64,000 bases of DNA, from NCBI RefSeq assembly GCF_000277815.2, contig NC_018474.1, positions 124,001 through 188,000 of the forward strand, in the 5' to 3' direction. Source of the stretch: Encephalitozoon hellem ATCC 50504. Its lineage: Eukaryota; Microsporidia; Unikaryonidae. The notes under the pieces were generated by a model that was not told the DNA's origin, made no database searches, and saw only the letters and a list, made by a program, of their open reading frames with translations. Positions 17,956 through 29,323 of the stretch are shown in pieces (position 1 is the first letter of the stretch; the number at the start of each line of letters is the position of its first letter). Both the position numbers and the translations under genes were made by a program.

Positions 17956-18933
17956 CTAGTTGTATTTTTTGTTAAGCTCATATCCCTTACCGGATGCCCA
18001 GGCAATGTTAATTCCATTGTTTGTATCTATCTGATGGATAAACTTTGTGTCCTCTATCCCAAGGTTCTTTATAAAAGAAATCAAATAGAACAGCCTTCTG
18101 CACTCGTGGGATTCAAGTAGGCTACATTTCTTGTAAAACTCACCTTTGATTTCTTTCATGTTTGTCTTTTCGTTTCTAGTAACCTTTCCAAACTCGTCGT
18201 GGAAATACGAAAGTAGGTATAGCTCGTCAATGCTGTTCAGAGAAGGCCTCATGGTTATGCCTATAAGTCTCGACATGATGTTTCTAGCACATGACTCCTG
18301 CTCATCATTTTCTTTACCTTTACACTCTTTTGGATCTGATAGCCCGAGGGCAGTGATCCCGAGGTCTATGGACTCTGAAAATATTTCCCCGTTCTTCTCT
18401 AGAAGAGATATCTGGGTGCTTCCACCCCCCATGTCAATGATTCCCATGCTCTTGCTCCCGACTATCCCTCTATTCGAAAGGGCCAATGCCATAAGAGCAA
18501 GCTTCCCCTCGTCTATGCCGCTAATCACTTCGGCTTCTTTGAGGTTATAGTCCCTCAGCTCGTTTTTGACAAGCTCCAGAATATGGTCCGAGCGGGACTT
18601 ATCTAGCACCCTAAACCCTGCCGTGCCATAGAACCCAATGGGTATCTCTTTGATATTAGTGTAGAAGGGCTGTGCATGTGTAAACAGCTCTCTGATTGAG
18701 TTTCTAATCTCCTCGTCGCTCTCTGCATTCGCAAGCCCAAACGTGTTTGTGAATAAGCCTTGGTCCCTGATTTCCCCGTTAAGAAATCCATATATGTTCA
18801 GTCTTGTGCCAGTAGTTCCTGCATCTATTACTCCGCTGTACGTCATCTTGACGAGAGAGTGTGCGTCTGGACCCAGGGATGAGGGGAGGGCTGATGCAAT
18901 GCCTGCCAGAAGGAATAATCGCGCTGCACTCAT
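17956..18933 (-). CDS. GDA1/CD39-family nucleoside phosphatase (apyrase)
   Basis: A 325-residue secretory-pathway enzyme. A signal peptide (RLFLLAGIASALPSSL) is followed by the apyrase conserved regions: ACR1 IDAGTTGTRL, ACR2 YGTAGFRVL, ACR3 SGIDEGKLALMAL and ACR4 IIDMGGGSTQI. The family hydrolyses NDPs and NTPs in the Golgi/ER lumen or outside the cell. No C-terminal membrane anchor is visible, so it is soluble in the lumen or secreted. In an intracellular parasite it could serve GDP removal during glycosylation or act on host nucleotides. It is shorter than yeast Gda1. Confidence 0.9.
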   Translation of the reverse strand: MSAARLFLLAGIASALPSSLGPDAHSLVKMTYSGVIDAGTTGTRLNIYGFLNGEIRDQGLFTNTFGLANAESDEEIRNSIRELFTHAQPFYTNIKEIPIGFYGTAGFRVLDKSRSDHILELVKNELRDYNLKEAEVISGIDEGKLALMALALSNRGIVGSKSMGIIDMGGGSTQISLLEKNGEIFSESIDLGITALGLSDPKECKGKENDEQESCARNIMSRLIGITMRPSLNSIDELYLLSYFHDEFGKVTRNEKTNMKEIKGEFYKKCSLLESHECRRLFYLISFIKNLGIEDTKFIHQIDTNNGINIAWASGKGYELNKKYN

Positions 18934-19074
18934 TTAGGTTTGTTTTTGTGTTCCAGGCAGAAATTGTGCAGGTTGTTTTAGATTCGTTAGAATCAAGAAT
19001 CAGGGAGGGGTGAAAGAAGAGTGCGAAGAGGACCGTCAGGCCTCTATTCAAGAATAGATTTCGGGTTTCCCCAA

Positions 19075-20031
19075 ATGGCAACATTATCCCAGAAGAAGCT
19101 TGTAGAGTCCATAAAGTTGATTGAGAGGGAATGGATAAAAATGCACAAGGCACTGGCCCGATCGAGGTGCGGAGAGATAAAGGAGGTCCGCTACAAATAT
19201 GTTGAGATGATTGGGAAAGGATCCTTCGGCGTGGTTGTCAAAATAATGGATGACAGACGCAATTTCTTTGCGCTGAAAAGGGTTTACCAAGATAGGAGAT
19301 ACCATAATAGGGAGCTTGGGATTCTGATGGAGGTGGACCACCCAAACATTGTAAAGCTTGTGTCGTATTTCCATACAGACAAAACGCCTTCTGGAATGTA
19401 TCTCAATATCATCACAGACTTTGTTGGGATAAATCTGGAGGAATACATAAAAGAAAATAGAAATACAGAGACCGGAGTGATCAGATCTGTATACAAACAG
19501 ATCCTGGAAGGGCTGAAATATCTTCATGGAAAAAGCATATGCCACAGAGATATAAAGCCATCGAATATACTTATAGGGCCTAATGGGTTGGTCAAGATTT
19601 GTGATCTCGGGAGTGCAAAGATGATTGGAAGAGGAGAGCGAAACATAACATACATATGCTCTAGATTCTACCGGGCGCCAGAGAATCTTCTAGATTACAA
19701 GGAATATGATTTTAGGATCGACATATGGTCTGTAGGGTGTGTGATTGCCGAGTTCAGGCATCCCGGGCCTATGTTCAAGGGAGGTACGAGTGGATCTACA
19801 CTCAATAAGATTCTCGAGATTGTCAGAGCCACCCAGGATGATCTGATTGAGCTTGGGTGTCAGAAGCCCGATTACAAGCCTGGGATGGGCGTCAGGAAGT
19901 ATCTTGAGAAGTTCTTTGAGGAGCCAGAGCTCCTTGATGTTCTCGAAAAGGCTCTGACATTTTCTCCTTGCAAAAGGCCCACTGCTTCTGAGCTATTGAG
20001 TAGGCAGTTTTTCCAGGCACCTGAAAAATAG
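19075..20031 (+). CDS. GSK3/shaggy-type protein kinase
   Basis: 318 residues from the ATG at 19075, which follows TTTCCCCAA; the longer frame opens only at GTG. The glycine loop is IGKGSFG (46-52), the catalytic Lys is K68, HRD is at 157-159 and the DLG motif begins at D177. The activation segment YICSRFYRAPE, with Tyr193 at the GSK3 autophosphorylation site, together with NILIGPNGLVKICDLGSAK, places it in the GSK3 family. Almost no C-terminal tail follows the kinase core. Likely roles are cell-cycle, stress and differentiation control. Confidence 0.93.
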   Translation: MATLSQKKLVESIKLIEREWIKMHKALARSRCGEIKEVRYKYVEMIGKGSFGVVVKIMDDRRNFFALKRVYQDRRYHNRELGILMEVDHPNIVKLVSYFHTDKTPSGMYLNIITDFVGINLEEYIKENRNTETGVIRSVYKQILEGLKYLHGKSICHRDIKPSNILIGPNGLVKICDLGSAKMIGRGERNITYICSRFYRAPENLLDYKEYDFRIDIWSVGCVIAEFRHPGPMFKGGTSGSTLNKILEIVRATQDDLIELGCQKPDYKPGMGVRKYLEKFFEEPELLDVLEKALTFSPCKRPTASELLSRQFFQAPEK

Positions 20032-20131
20032 CATTTTTCACATTCTGTACAATTGAATCTTGTTCTTCGATGGAGCATCTCACGACTATTAAACTCCTCT
20101 TAAGTAGAAAGAAGATTACACATTAGAGGCT

Positions 20132-22246
<2,115 letters not shown>

Positions 22247-22371
22247 CTATTTATACTTTCGATCCAGGGGAGGATGAATATTAGTGACAAGCGAAATTAA
22301 TATCTAATTAATTGTGTGCATTTATCACTTATGAAATAAATTTGTGTGGCCATGACTCTGGATTATCCCTG

Positions 22372-23046
22372 ATGAGGATTTCACTGAAGGACGAGAAGTT
22401 CTTCAGGAGCATGCTGGGTATATTTGTCAATAGGGGAGACATCACATTTGGGATAAGACAAGGAGCGGTGTGTGCTTTCTCATATGGGCAGAGCAACTTT
22501 TATCTGACGATGAGTGATGACGTGATCACGATTGATGGGGACAACTTGACATTTACTGTAAGAGCAAGGCATTTACTCGAGGGCATGGACGGTTTGAACA
22601 AATTTGATCTTGTTATTGAGGAAGAGGTTAGGCTTATTGATGGGGGAAATACTATATTCATTCCCTTTGTAACTACAATAGAAGAAGAATATGAAGAGCC
22701 TGACGTATCTATTTCGAAGCTTATTGTAAGCTCTGAGAGCCTAGAGGCGTTTGGAATATTGAAGGGGATAGTAACATATGAGGTTGAAGACGATAAGCTA
22801 TTTATTAGAAGAGCTGCAGCTGATATGCTTGAGGAGGTTGAGTTTTTTGCGGTTGACTTCATTGTGGCAGGAGATATGCAGTTCAGATGCAACAACAAGT
22901 GGACAGAGATTCTAACGGGAATCAAGGGATATATTGACAGAGTAATGCTTACGTTTAGCTCGGATACCTTGTGTGTCCAGTTTCTATTCAAAAGGAGCTC
23001 CAAGAGCTATCTCGAACTAAGGATTTTGCGGTCCCTTGCAGAGTGA
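22372..23046 (+). CDS. Hypothetical protein, possible sliding-clamp-like fold
   Basis: About 224 residues from the ATG at 22372 (preceded by TTATCCCTG); the longer frame begins with TTG. The pattern of strands (MRISLKDEKFF; DDVITIDGDNLTFTV; ISKLIVSSESLEAFG; YIDRVMLTFSSDTLCVQF) resembles a two-domain DNA clamp such as PCNA or a Rad9-Rad1-Hus1 subunit. No PIP-partner or diagnostic PCNA motif is secure, so this is a fold-level guess. The gene itself is well supported by length and start context. Confidence 0.7.
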   Translation: MRISLKDEKFFRSMLGIFVNRGDITFGIRQGAVCAFSYGQSNFYLTMSDDVITIDGDNLTFTVRARHLLEGMDGLNKFDLVIEEEVRLIDGGNTIFIPFVTTIEEEYEEPDVSISKLIVSSESLEAFGILKGIVTYEVEDDKLFIRRAAADMLEEVEFFAVDFIVAGDMQFRCNNKWTEILTGIKGYIDRVMLTFSSDTLCVQFLFKRSSKSYLELRILRSLAE

Positions 23047-23094
23047 GTCTGTCCCTTATTTTGAGGATAAAAAGAAACATACGGAGTGCCCCAA

Positions 23095-23865
23095 ATGGAG
23101 GAGAAAAGATCAAACTACCACTGGGCGGAGTCTGATTTATCTGGATGGGCAAAAGACAAGATCAAAGAAGCACTGGAAACCAGGGATTACAAAGTGTATG
23201 AGATGGATGTGATGGTTAAGATATGCCAAAGAATGAACACCTTGGGACTTGTGTATATGATAAGTTTTGAGTGCACAAAGGATGGAAGACACTGTGGGGT
23301 AAGGAACTTCTACTCTGTGTCTGAAAGGGCCGATGGGATGGAAGACTTCGGATGGTTTCCGGAGTTCTTCAAAGAGATGGAGTCAGAGGCGGTTCTCAAG
23401 TTTGGAAACAGGGTTCTGGATATCAATAAGGAAGTAGGAGAGAGGAAGCCCTGCACTAGGAAGATAGCTGCAGAGGAGGCGAAGGCCATAGATGTGACCT
23501 ACAAGGCAACCATTAACTGTGAGGTTGGCGAACTCAAGAATTTCATTTTGTCCAAGGAATACGTTTCCATGTGGACCGGGCATAGGGCATCCTTTGAGGG
23601 AGACGATATTTTGATTGACAATGTAGTTATTCGAGAGCTAAGGGAGGAGGATGGAGAAATCAAAATGAAATGGAGACTTAAGGAATGGAATAGCTTTACG
23701 GAGGTTAGAATACTTCTTGAAGAATTCCTCAATAGCTCCAAAGTGACCTTAAGACAGAAGAATGTTCCGATCAAAGAGGAGGGAAGTGTTAGGATGTGGT
23801 GGAACGAGAGGGTATTTGTTCCTATTACGGCTTGCTTTGGCTTTGTACTGAAGCCTTCTGAGTAG
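23095..23865 (+). CDS. Hsp90 co-chaperone, Aha1 family
   Basis: 256 residues from the ATG at 23095 (GCCCCAAATG context; GTG further upstream). The N-terminal domain opens with NYHWAESDLSGWAKDKIKE, the N-x-x-x-W-H/W-E-x-x-x-x-x-W pattern of Aha1. The C-terminal part (from about 145: VTYKATINCEVGELKNFI to ITACFGFVL) fits the AHSA1/START-like domain. The protein stimulates the Hsp90 ATPase in the cytosol. Length is below yeast Aha1 (about 350) because the linker is short. Confidence 0.8.
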   Translation: MEEKRSNYHWAESDLSGWAKDKIKEALETRDYKVYEMDVMVKICQRMNTLGLVYMISFECTKDGRHCGVRNFYSVSERADGMEDFGWFPEFFKEMESEAVLKFGNRVLDINKEVGERKPCTRKIAAEEAKAIDVTYKATINCEVGELKNFILSKEYVSMWTGHRASFEGDDILIDNVVIRELREEDGEIKMKWRLKEWNSFTEVRILLEEFLNSSKVTLRQKNVPIKEEGSVRMWWNERVFVPITACFGFVLKPSE

Positions 23866-23948
23866 GCTTAAATTAAGGAAGAGGTTATGATAATAAAACA
23901 TAAGGTTTTTAAATTGGATATAAACGTCATTCGTCTGCATGAACGGCA

Positions 23949-24356
23949 ATGATGCCTTATAAGGATGGAAAGACAGATTGCACCATCAGGTGCTTTGGAT
24001 GCGGCAATGTATCTTGCCGAAGAGCATCAAAATCTTTGCTCGCATCAAGCCTTAAAATCCAGGTGTATTCAACAAATGCTCCTACAGAGAATGTGAGGTG
24101 TATCAGGGATAGTTATATCGGATATTCGTGCAAGTGTGTTGTGGTTGATACAGAGTGCAAATGCTGTCGGATGATTCTGGGATACCGTGTTTTACAACCA
24201 TGTGAGTTGTGCATAAGTGCAAGAAACAGTAAGCACACATGGATATTCGACACAAGCACTGTCATCTCTACAGCAGTGAGAGAGTGTTCGGATGCCTGCA
24301 CGAGTGCATCTTCATTGTGCCATGAGGAGGGAGATAGCGAAGTAAAGATAAGATGA
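23949..24356 (+). CDS. FAM72-like zinc-binding protein
   Basis: A 135-residue Cys-rich protein. It follows the FAM72 layout: CFGCGN near the start, VYSTNAPTENV (compare LFSTDIPPTNA in animals), CKCVVVDTECKCC, then ILGYRVLQPCELC and HTWIFD in place of GHFWMF. The Cys pairs suggest a zinc-ribbon-like fold. In animals FAM72 binds uracil-DNA glycosylase and is cell-cycle linked; the role in microsporidia is unknown. Two ATGs occur at 23949 and 23952, and no CCC motif is seen. Confidence 0.65.
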   Translation: MMPYKDGKTDCTIRCFGCGNVSCRRASKSLLASSLKIQVYSTNAPTENVRCIRDSYIGYSCKCVVVDTECKCCRMILGYRVLQPCELCISARNSKHTWIFDTSTVISTAVRECSDACTSASSLCHEEGDSEVKIR

Positions 24357-24449
24357 TCTGGGAAACTCCAAGCACAACAATTAAAATGCTTTATTGTCAT
24401 GTCTTGAAAACAAGGCTCTGGTATATATACTGGAGACTTCAAATAGAAA

Positions 24450-25460
24450 TCACGAACTACTTGAAAGTCTGATGTACATTTCTATTAGTTGGGATATTAT
24501 CAGCACAACATTGCTCAATACTATAATAATTAGAACAACCTCAAACTTCTCGATACTGCTTCTATTGGTGTTCTCGTTAAGAATCTCTAATATCCCATTG
24601 ATCACATCGCATCTTCTGTTCAGTAGGTCAGCTCTCGGCTTAATGTCAAGATATCTTTTGCATGTCTCATAGAGAGACGAAAATGCAGGATAGTCCCACA
24701 CAAACTCAGGCTCGTCAAGAATATTGGACCCAAGATTCAGGTTGAATCGCAGCCTATGGAGCTTTCCTATCATTTTCAGTATCTCTTTTTTACTCTTGCT
24801 GACCTTCCCCTCTCTCTCAACCTCTTCTGGAAACTCCTTGACCGCATCAATAGTGTTATCCACAAGATTTTCAAAGTAGTCCAGCTTCACGCTTTGGGCT
24901 ATTGCAATCGAAATCACCATCTTTGTAAAGTGGTTCTCAGAGTTCAGATATATCACATCATTAATGATAAATGGGTTGTCTGTTATTCCGTACTTAAACG
25001 ACTCAATCTCAACCTCTGACGGCTCATGCCCATTTTCCTCGTACTTCTCAACAAGCTTGACTATCATAGACTCTTGCGTTTCCGACATTCCCCAGCACAC
25101 CACAACACCGTATTCGTAAAAGAAGCAGTCGTGCCTTTCCTCGCTACCACGGAAGTTCATTAGGGTATACAGGCACTCTCCAAAGTACATCGACACCTTA
25201 TTACACAGAGAGTTCTTTTTCAAATACTTGTACAGATTCTTGAGGTCATATCCATCTGCAGTGCAGTAGGCAGTCACCCTGAACAGATTTGTATCCGGGA
25301 CAGTGCTTTCCTCCTTCGGCATCATCTCAGGCTCAATCTTCAATGCATATGCATCCTTGAGAGCACGGAGCTCTATCCGTGCTTGCTTTCGACCTCCAGC
25401 ATTCGGCTCCCTACTTATGTCAGTCAAGTATACCTTCTGTTTGTTATAGTCCTCAGCCAT
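24450..25460 (-). CDS. RMD1/RMND1 (DUF155) family protein
   Basis: A 336-residue protein. The central DUF155/YagE region includes YEYGVVVCWGMSE, a DNPFIINDVIYLNSE block and KLDYFENLVDNTIDAVKEFP, with a C-terminal hydrophobic anchor (VVLIIIVLSNVVLII). In other eukaryotes members are tail-anchored, often in mitochondria (RMND1) or associated with sporulation and the vacuole (Rmd1/Rmd8). This organism should have only mitosomes, so a mitosomal or endomembrane site is possible. No targeting sequence is obvious at the N-terminus. Confidence 0.8.
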   Translation of the reverse strand: MAEDYNKQKVYLTDISREPNAGGRKQARIELRALKDAYALKIEPEMMPKEESTVPDTNLFRVTAYCTADGYDLKNLYKYLKKNSLCNKVSMYFGECLYTLMNFRGSEERHDCFFYEYGVVVCWGMSETQESMIVKLVEKYEENGHEPSEVEIESFKYGITDNPFIINDVIYLNSENHFTKMVISIAIAQSVKLDYFENLVDNTIDAVKEFPEEVEREGKVSKSKKEILKMIGKLHRLRFNLNLGSNILDEPEFVWDYPAFSSLYETCKRYLDIKPRADLLNRRCDVINGILEILNENTNRSSIEKFEVVLIIIVLSNVVLIISQLIEMYIRLSSSS

Positions 25461-25534
25461 AAATGCTTAGGGATAAAATTTTGAGGCTAGAAAACCGCCT
25501 CCTTACTTCAAAAGGAGAAAGACGCAATCGGTGT

Positions 25535-26425
25535 TTATTGGTTCGAGAAGTACTCACTCACTTCCTTCTTGAACTCAGGGGATCTCTTCTTATTTCCTTG
25601 GGGCCTTGTAAAATACTTGAAGAGCTCACTTCTTTTGAACATCTTTTCTTCCTCAAGCATCCTCAGATATTCCTGGATCTTTTTCTTTTCGCCTCCGTCT
25701 TCGACAATCTCCTCTACTGAGCTCAGAAAAGCCCTCGGTGAAATGAACTCGGTTATCTTCTTGCATTTCTTAATGCCTCCGTCAAACATCAAAACCTCCT
25801 TTGCGATTTTTTCATCGGACAATCCATGGTCTTTAAGCAGATTCACAACGTCTTCAGACCTGTCGCAGTCAGACTCCATCAGCCTCCGAATATCGTCTTT
25901 GTACTCACTGTCCTCCATCCCAGCAGCACTGAGGTATGTATCATCACGCTCAAAAGAATTCTTCTCCACATCCTTGAGGATCGTTCCACTAAGCTTGGAA
26001 GCCTTCACACCGGATCTCTTTCCACATGCTAAGCATTCCATAAACAGCCCGCCATTGTTGACATAGAATGTCTCGGGATTGTTACAGAAAGAGCACATAA
26101 CAAACCCATCAATGAAATCATATATCAGATCCTGGATTCTTGAGCACTCATACCTCCCATTCACGGCATACCGTCCCTTCCCAGCATCTATCCTGGTGGC
26201 TAACTCATAGCTCATGAACTTCAAAATGTATAGAGGCGACCTTTTGAGAGAGGATCCTATCTCCTCCAGGTTTACAATCACCGTCCTTGTGTTTCCGGCC
26301 TTTCCTTCCACCTTGATAACGGCCTTGGGCATCTTGTAGCGATAGTAAAGATCATTGTTTGTTCTACTTATGTCAATCATCTCATAGATGGGAGTGCATA
26401 CTCCAAGAGATTTACCCATCAACAT
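25535..26425 (-). CDS. Translation initiation factor eIF5
   Basis: A 296-residue protein. The N-terminal eIF2beta/eIF5 domain has DLYYRYKMPKAVIKVEGKA, the GAP-active region for eIF2-GTP. The zinc ribbon is CSFCNNPET ... CLACGKRSG. The C-terminal W2/HEAT domain that binds eIF2beta and eIF3c is present but short, in line with overall reduction (yeast eIF5 is about 405 residues). ATGs at 26425 and 26419 are both possible starts. It is divergent from SPB1, with only 34 bp between them, so they share a promoter region. Confidence 0.93.
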   Translation of the reverse strand: MLMGKSLGVCTPIYEMIDISRTNNDLYYRYKMPKAVIKVEGKAGNTRTVIVNLEEIGSSLKRSPLYILKFMSYELATRIDAGKGRYAVNGRYECSRIQDLIYDFIDGFVMCSFCNNPETFYVNNGGLFMECLACGKRSGVKASKLSGTILKDVEKNSFERDDTYLSAAGMEDSEYKDDIRRLMESDCDRSEDVVNLLKDHGLSDEKIAKEVLMFDGGIKKCKKITEFISPRAFLSSVEEIVEDGGEKKKIQEYLRMLEEEKMFKRSELFKYFTRPQGNKKRSPEFKKEVSEYFSNQ

Positions 26426-26459
26426 TCTTCCTTGATAAAAAAATTGCCGTCAGTCCTTC

Positions 26460-28115
26460 ATGGGTAAGAGCAAGAGCATAGGAAAGACAAGGCTTGACAA
26501 GTATTACAATCTTGCAAAGGAAAAGGGATATAGGGCAAGATCTGCATTCAAGCTTCTTCAGATGAACAGAAAGTACGGGTTCCTTGGGAATGCACATGTT
26601 CTTATCGATCTATGTGCAGCCCCGGGATCATGGTCCCAAGTGGCAGCCCAGGAAATGCCTCTTCGGCGAAAGATAGTCGCTGTTGACCTGGAGCCGATAA
26701 AGTTTATTGGAGACGTTGATACGATTGTTGAAGACATAACATCCAACGAGTGCAGGCTTAAGCTGCGGGAAATACTTGGGGCGCACAAGGCTGATGTTGT
26801 GCTCCATGATGGAGCGCCGAACGTGGGAACCTCGTGGGAGAACGATGCATTCAACCAGAACCTGCTTGTATTGCACTCGACCAAGCTTGCATCGGAGTTT
26901 CTGAAAAAGGGCGGTGTGTTTGTTACAAAGGTGTTCCGATCGCAGGACTACTTTTCGCTGCACAGCATTTTGGCACAGCTCTTTGAAACTGTCGAGACTT
27001 CGAAGCCGCTTAGTTCCCGGAGCCAGAGTGCAGAAATATTTCTTGTCTGCCTAGGGTTTGTTGGAGAAGAGAATGTTGATTACTCGGTACTTGAGCCTTC
27101 TGCGGTGTTTACGGAGATGAAGGATGCAGGAGGGTACGATGATTTCAACTTCCACAAGAAGTTGAATTTCAGCGAGTTCCTGAAGGAAGATGACCCTGCT
27201 GTGTTGTCTGAGATGCTTTCGAAGTACTCTGAGATTGTAGTTGACATAGATGAAAAGGATGTGTCCAAGGTTCTTGAGCCCGAGTTTCTGGACATGTTCA
27301 AGGACCTCCAGTTGCTTGGGAAAGGAGATATTAGGAAAGTGCTAAGAAAAAGAAAGAAGATAATTCAAAGTGTAAGAGAGAGAACTATCGAGGTTCCTGA
27401 TCTGGACTTCCTCAGAGGCAGTGAGAATGTGGAGGAGGAGGAATTGAAGGAAAAGAGTGTTGAGGAGAAGATAGAGGAAATACAAATGTTGATTGAAAAG
27501 AAAAGAAAGAAGGAAGGAAGAAGGGAAAGCATATCAAAGAGCGAGCTGGGCGCCGAGTTTTTCTTCAAGGACAGCGTTTTCGATAAGCTGAACATGGTGG
27601 GGGAAGATGAGGAAGATGGTGAGGAAAGAGATGAGCAGGAGATTGAGATCAGCAGCTGCTCGGATAGTCTAGATCTCGATGAAGAAGAGATAATGTGTGT
27701 TTCAAGGCTTAAGGAGAATCCCGAGGGGTTTATAGAGGACACGATTGATAGATATATCAGGGATCCCAACGAAAAGCTCCCCAACTATCTTCGAGAAGAC
27801 CAGGAATCCTTCTACTCGAGACCTTCCAAGATTGAAGAAAGGAGGCTTACAAAGAAGGAGAAGGAGGCGCTCAATAGACGTAAGACAAGGGCAGAGAGGA
27901 GAGCAGAGATGTTTATGAAGAATGTTGTGGTGGACGACTCAGAGGAAGAAGGGAAGATAGCAAAGAAGATTTACAAATCGTCCTTCAAGAAAACAAAGTC
28001 CAAGCCAAGAATTGTGTTCCCAAAGAAGGGAAGGTGTGGGATTCCACGAGGGAAAGGAAGAGTTGTGACACTGGATAAGAGAATGAAAAAGGATAAAAGA
28101 AAAGGGAAACACTGA
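26460..28115 (+). CDS. SPB1: Spb1-type rRNA 2'-O-methyltransferase
   Basis: A 551-residue protein. The FtsJ/RrmJ methyltransferase core (about 1-210) opens KTRLDKYYNLAKEKGYRARS. It has the SAM motif DLCAAPGSWSQVA and the K-D-K-E catalytic set (Lys in SAFKLL, Asp in LHDGAPNVG, Lys in FVTKVFRSQDYF, and a later Glu). The rest is charged and carries the Spb1 C-terminal region (LNRRKTRAERRAEMFM, basic tail). Spb1 methylates the A-loop G of large-subunit rRNA in the nucleolus. It is shorter than yeast (841). Confidence 0.93.
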   Translation: MGKSKSIGKTRLDKYYNLAKEKGYRARSAFKLLQMNRKYGFLGNAHVLIDLCAAPGSWSQVAAQEMPLRRKIVAVDLEPIKFIGDVDTIVEDITSNECRLKLREILGAHKADVVLHDGAPNVGTSWENDAFNQNLLVLHSTKLASEFLKKGGVFVTKVFRSQDYFSLHSILAQLFETVETSKPLSSRSQSAEIFLVCLGFVGEENVDYSVLEPSAVFTEMKDAGGYDDFNFHKKLNFSEFLKEDDPAVLSEMLSKYSEIVVDIDEKDVSKVLEPEFLDMFKDLQLLGKGDIRKVLRKRKKIIQSVRERTIEVPDLDFLRGSENVEEEELKEKSVEEKIEEIQMLIEKKRKKEGRRESISKSELGAEFFFKDSVFDKLNMVGEDEEDGEERDEQEIEISSCSDSLDLDEEEIMCVSRLKENPEGFIEDTIDRYIRDPNEKLPNYLREDQESFYSRPSKIEERRLTKKEKEALNRRKTRAERRAEMFMKNVVVDDSEEEGKIAKKIYKSSFKKTKSKPRIVFPKKGRCGIPRGKGRVVTLDKRMKKDKRKGKH

Positions 28116-28224
28116 CTTCACAGATTGTTCTTAGCGATGTGCATCTCATTAAAATCAAGTTGGTTTATTTATAGGGATTTATGCCTTTTTTTCGATACCA
28201 AAAGATCGATTTTATTTCAGATGC

Positions 28225-28689
28225 TCATTCATTACCTATGCTCGATGATATAGCCATTGCACACACAAGCCCGAGAAGCCCAACAACCTCTCCGAAAATC
28301 AGTATCAGGAAGAATATACTGTTGAATTTTTTCTGCTGGGATCTTGTAACACATGCAACCTTTGCCGAATGACCTATTGAGTATCCTGCAACACCCGAAG
28401 ACACGCCGTTGACCACACATGCGCTTAGAACCAAAAGACCATCCTTAAGAGACTCAATCTTCTTATCATACACCATGAAGTATAGGATTACAGAGTACAT
28501 TGTTGGTGCCGTAATGAAAATGATTGGAACCAAGGAATAGGTGGTATTAACAACACTTTCTGCTGCCTTACATATTCCTTCAGATCCTGCTATGAACCCC
28601 AGGCCTCCGCCTATTGCAGAAAGAGATATCATCAGTCCAGGACCTAGCTTCGAGATCATTAAGCTTAGTGTCTTGTCGTCCCACTCCAT
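28225..28689 (-). CDS. V-type ATPase proteolipid subunit c
   Basis: 154 residues from the ATG at 28689 (MEWDDKTLSLM), preceded by ACCC-like bases; an upstream ATG at 28731 gives an unlikely polar extension. It has four hydrophobic helices. GGGLGFIAGSEGI matches helix 1, and FGEVVGLLGLVCAM matches helix 4 with the proton-carrying Glu at 134. It forms the rotor ring of the V-ATPase in vacuolar and secretory membranes. Proton pumping is often linked to spore swelling and germination, which is inference here. Confidence 0.93.
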   Translation of the reverse strand: MEWDDKTLSLMISKLGPGLMISLSAIGGGLGFIAGSEGICKAAESVVNTTYSLVPIIFITAPTMYSVILYFMVYDKKIESLKDGLLVLSACVVNGVSSGVAGYSIGHSAKVACVTRSQQKKFNSIFFLILIFGEVVGLLGLVCAMAISSSIGNE

Positions 28690-28801
28690 GTATACCCTTG
28701 TTTTATTTTGATAAATATTTTTAGTAAACAAAGTTTTGAATCAAAACAGCCTGTGCCTACCAGATTGGAGATTACTAAATGGAAGGCGGGCAGGATGTCC
28801 C

Positions 28802-29263
28802 ATGAAGAGAAGTGAGTTTCTCGAGATGTTTGAAAAGACGGATGGCGGGTTGTTTGTGCCAAAGGATCAATCGCAGAACTGGTGCCGGCATTTTGGAATG
28901 AAGAGGGGCAAGGTGCTGTATCTATGCGAGGAGGATGTGCTGTATTTGTATGATAGAGAAGCCAAGACGGAGTATCCTGTAAGGGCAAAGGCTTACTTTT
29001 TCGTCAGAAACAGCTGCTACAACCTTCTTCCTGACGAGGGGGGCAGGCTTTTGCTGTATAAAAGGCATAAGAACTTTAATAGGAAGAAAGACAGGCCTAT
29101 CTGCCCCATGAGATATGTGCTGAGAGATGAGTACATTGAAGACATAAGCCTTGACACGAAAGACGAGGTTGTCTGTGTGCTTTCCGACGATGTGTTTACT
29201 TTCCTAAGAGTCAAGGAGATCGAGAGACTTGATTCTGAAACGCCGGAGAGTCTGAAGAAGTAG
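28802..29263 (+). CDS. Sen54-like tRNA-splicing endonuclease subunit
   Basis: 153 residues from the ATG at 28802, directly after GTCCC. The segment RHFGMKRGKVLYLCEEDVLY matches the Sen54 N-terminal signature (xMGxxxxGKLYLLPEEALYL). Later YFFVRNSCYNLLP and RLLLYKRHKNF resemble its strand/helix core. Sen54 is a structural subunit of the endonuclease that removes tRNA introns. None of the three tRNAs in this window has an intron. The protein is one third of yeast Sen54 in length, so the assignment is moderate. Confidence 0.55.
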   Translation: MKRSEFLEMFEKTDGGLFVPKDQSQNWCRHFGMKRGKVLYLCEEDVLYLYDREAKTEYPVRAKAYFFVRNSCYNLLPDEGGRLLLYKRHKNFNRKKDRPICPMRYVLRDEYIEDISLDTKDEVVCVLSDDVFTFLRVKEIERLDSETPESLKK

Positions 29264-29323
29264 GTTTCATTACCCCCAAGCCTCATATGCTTTGATTTTG
29301 CCAAGACTCCAGAAGCCCCTGAG

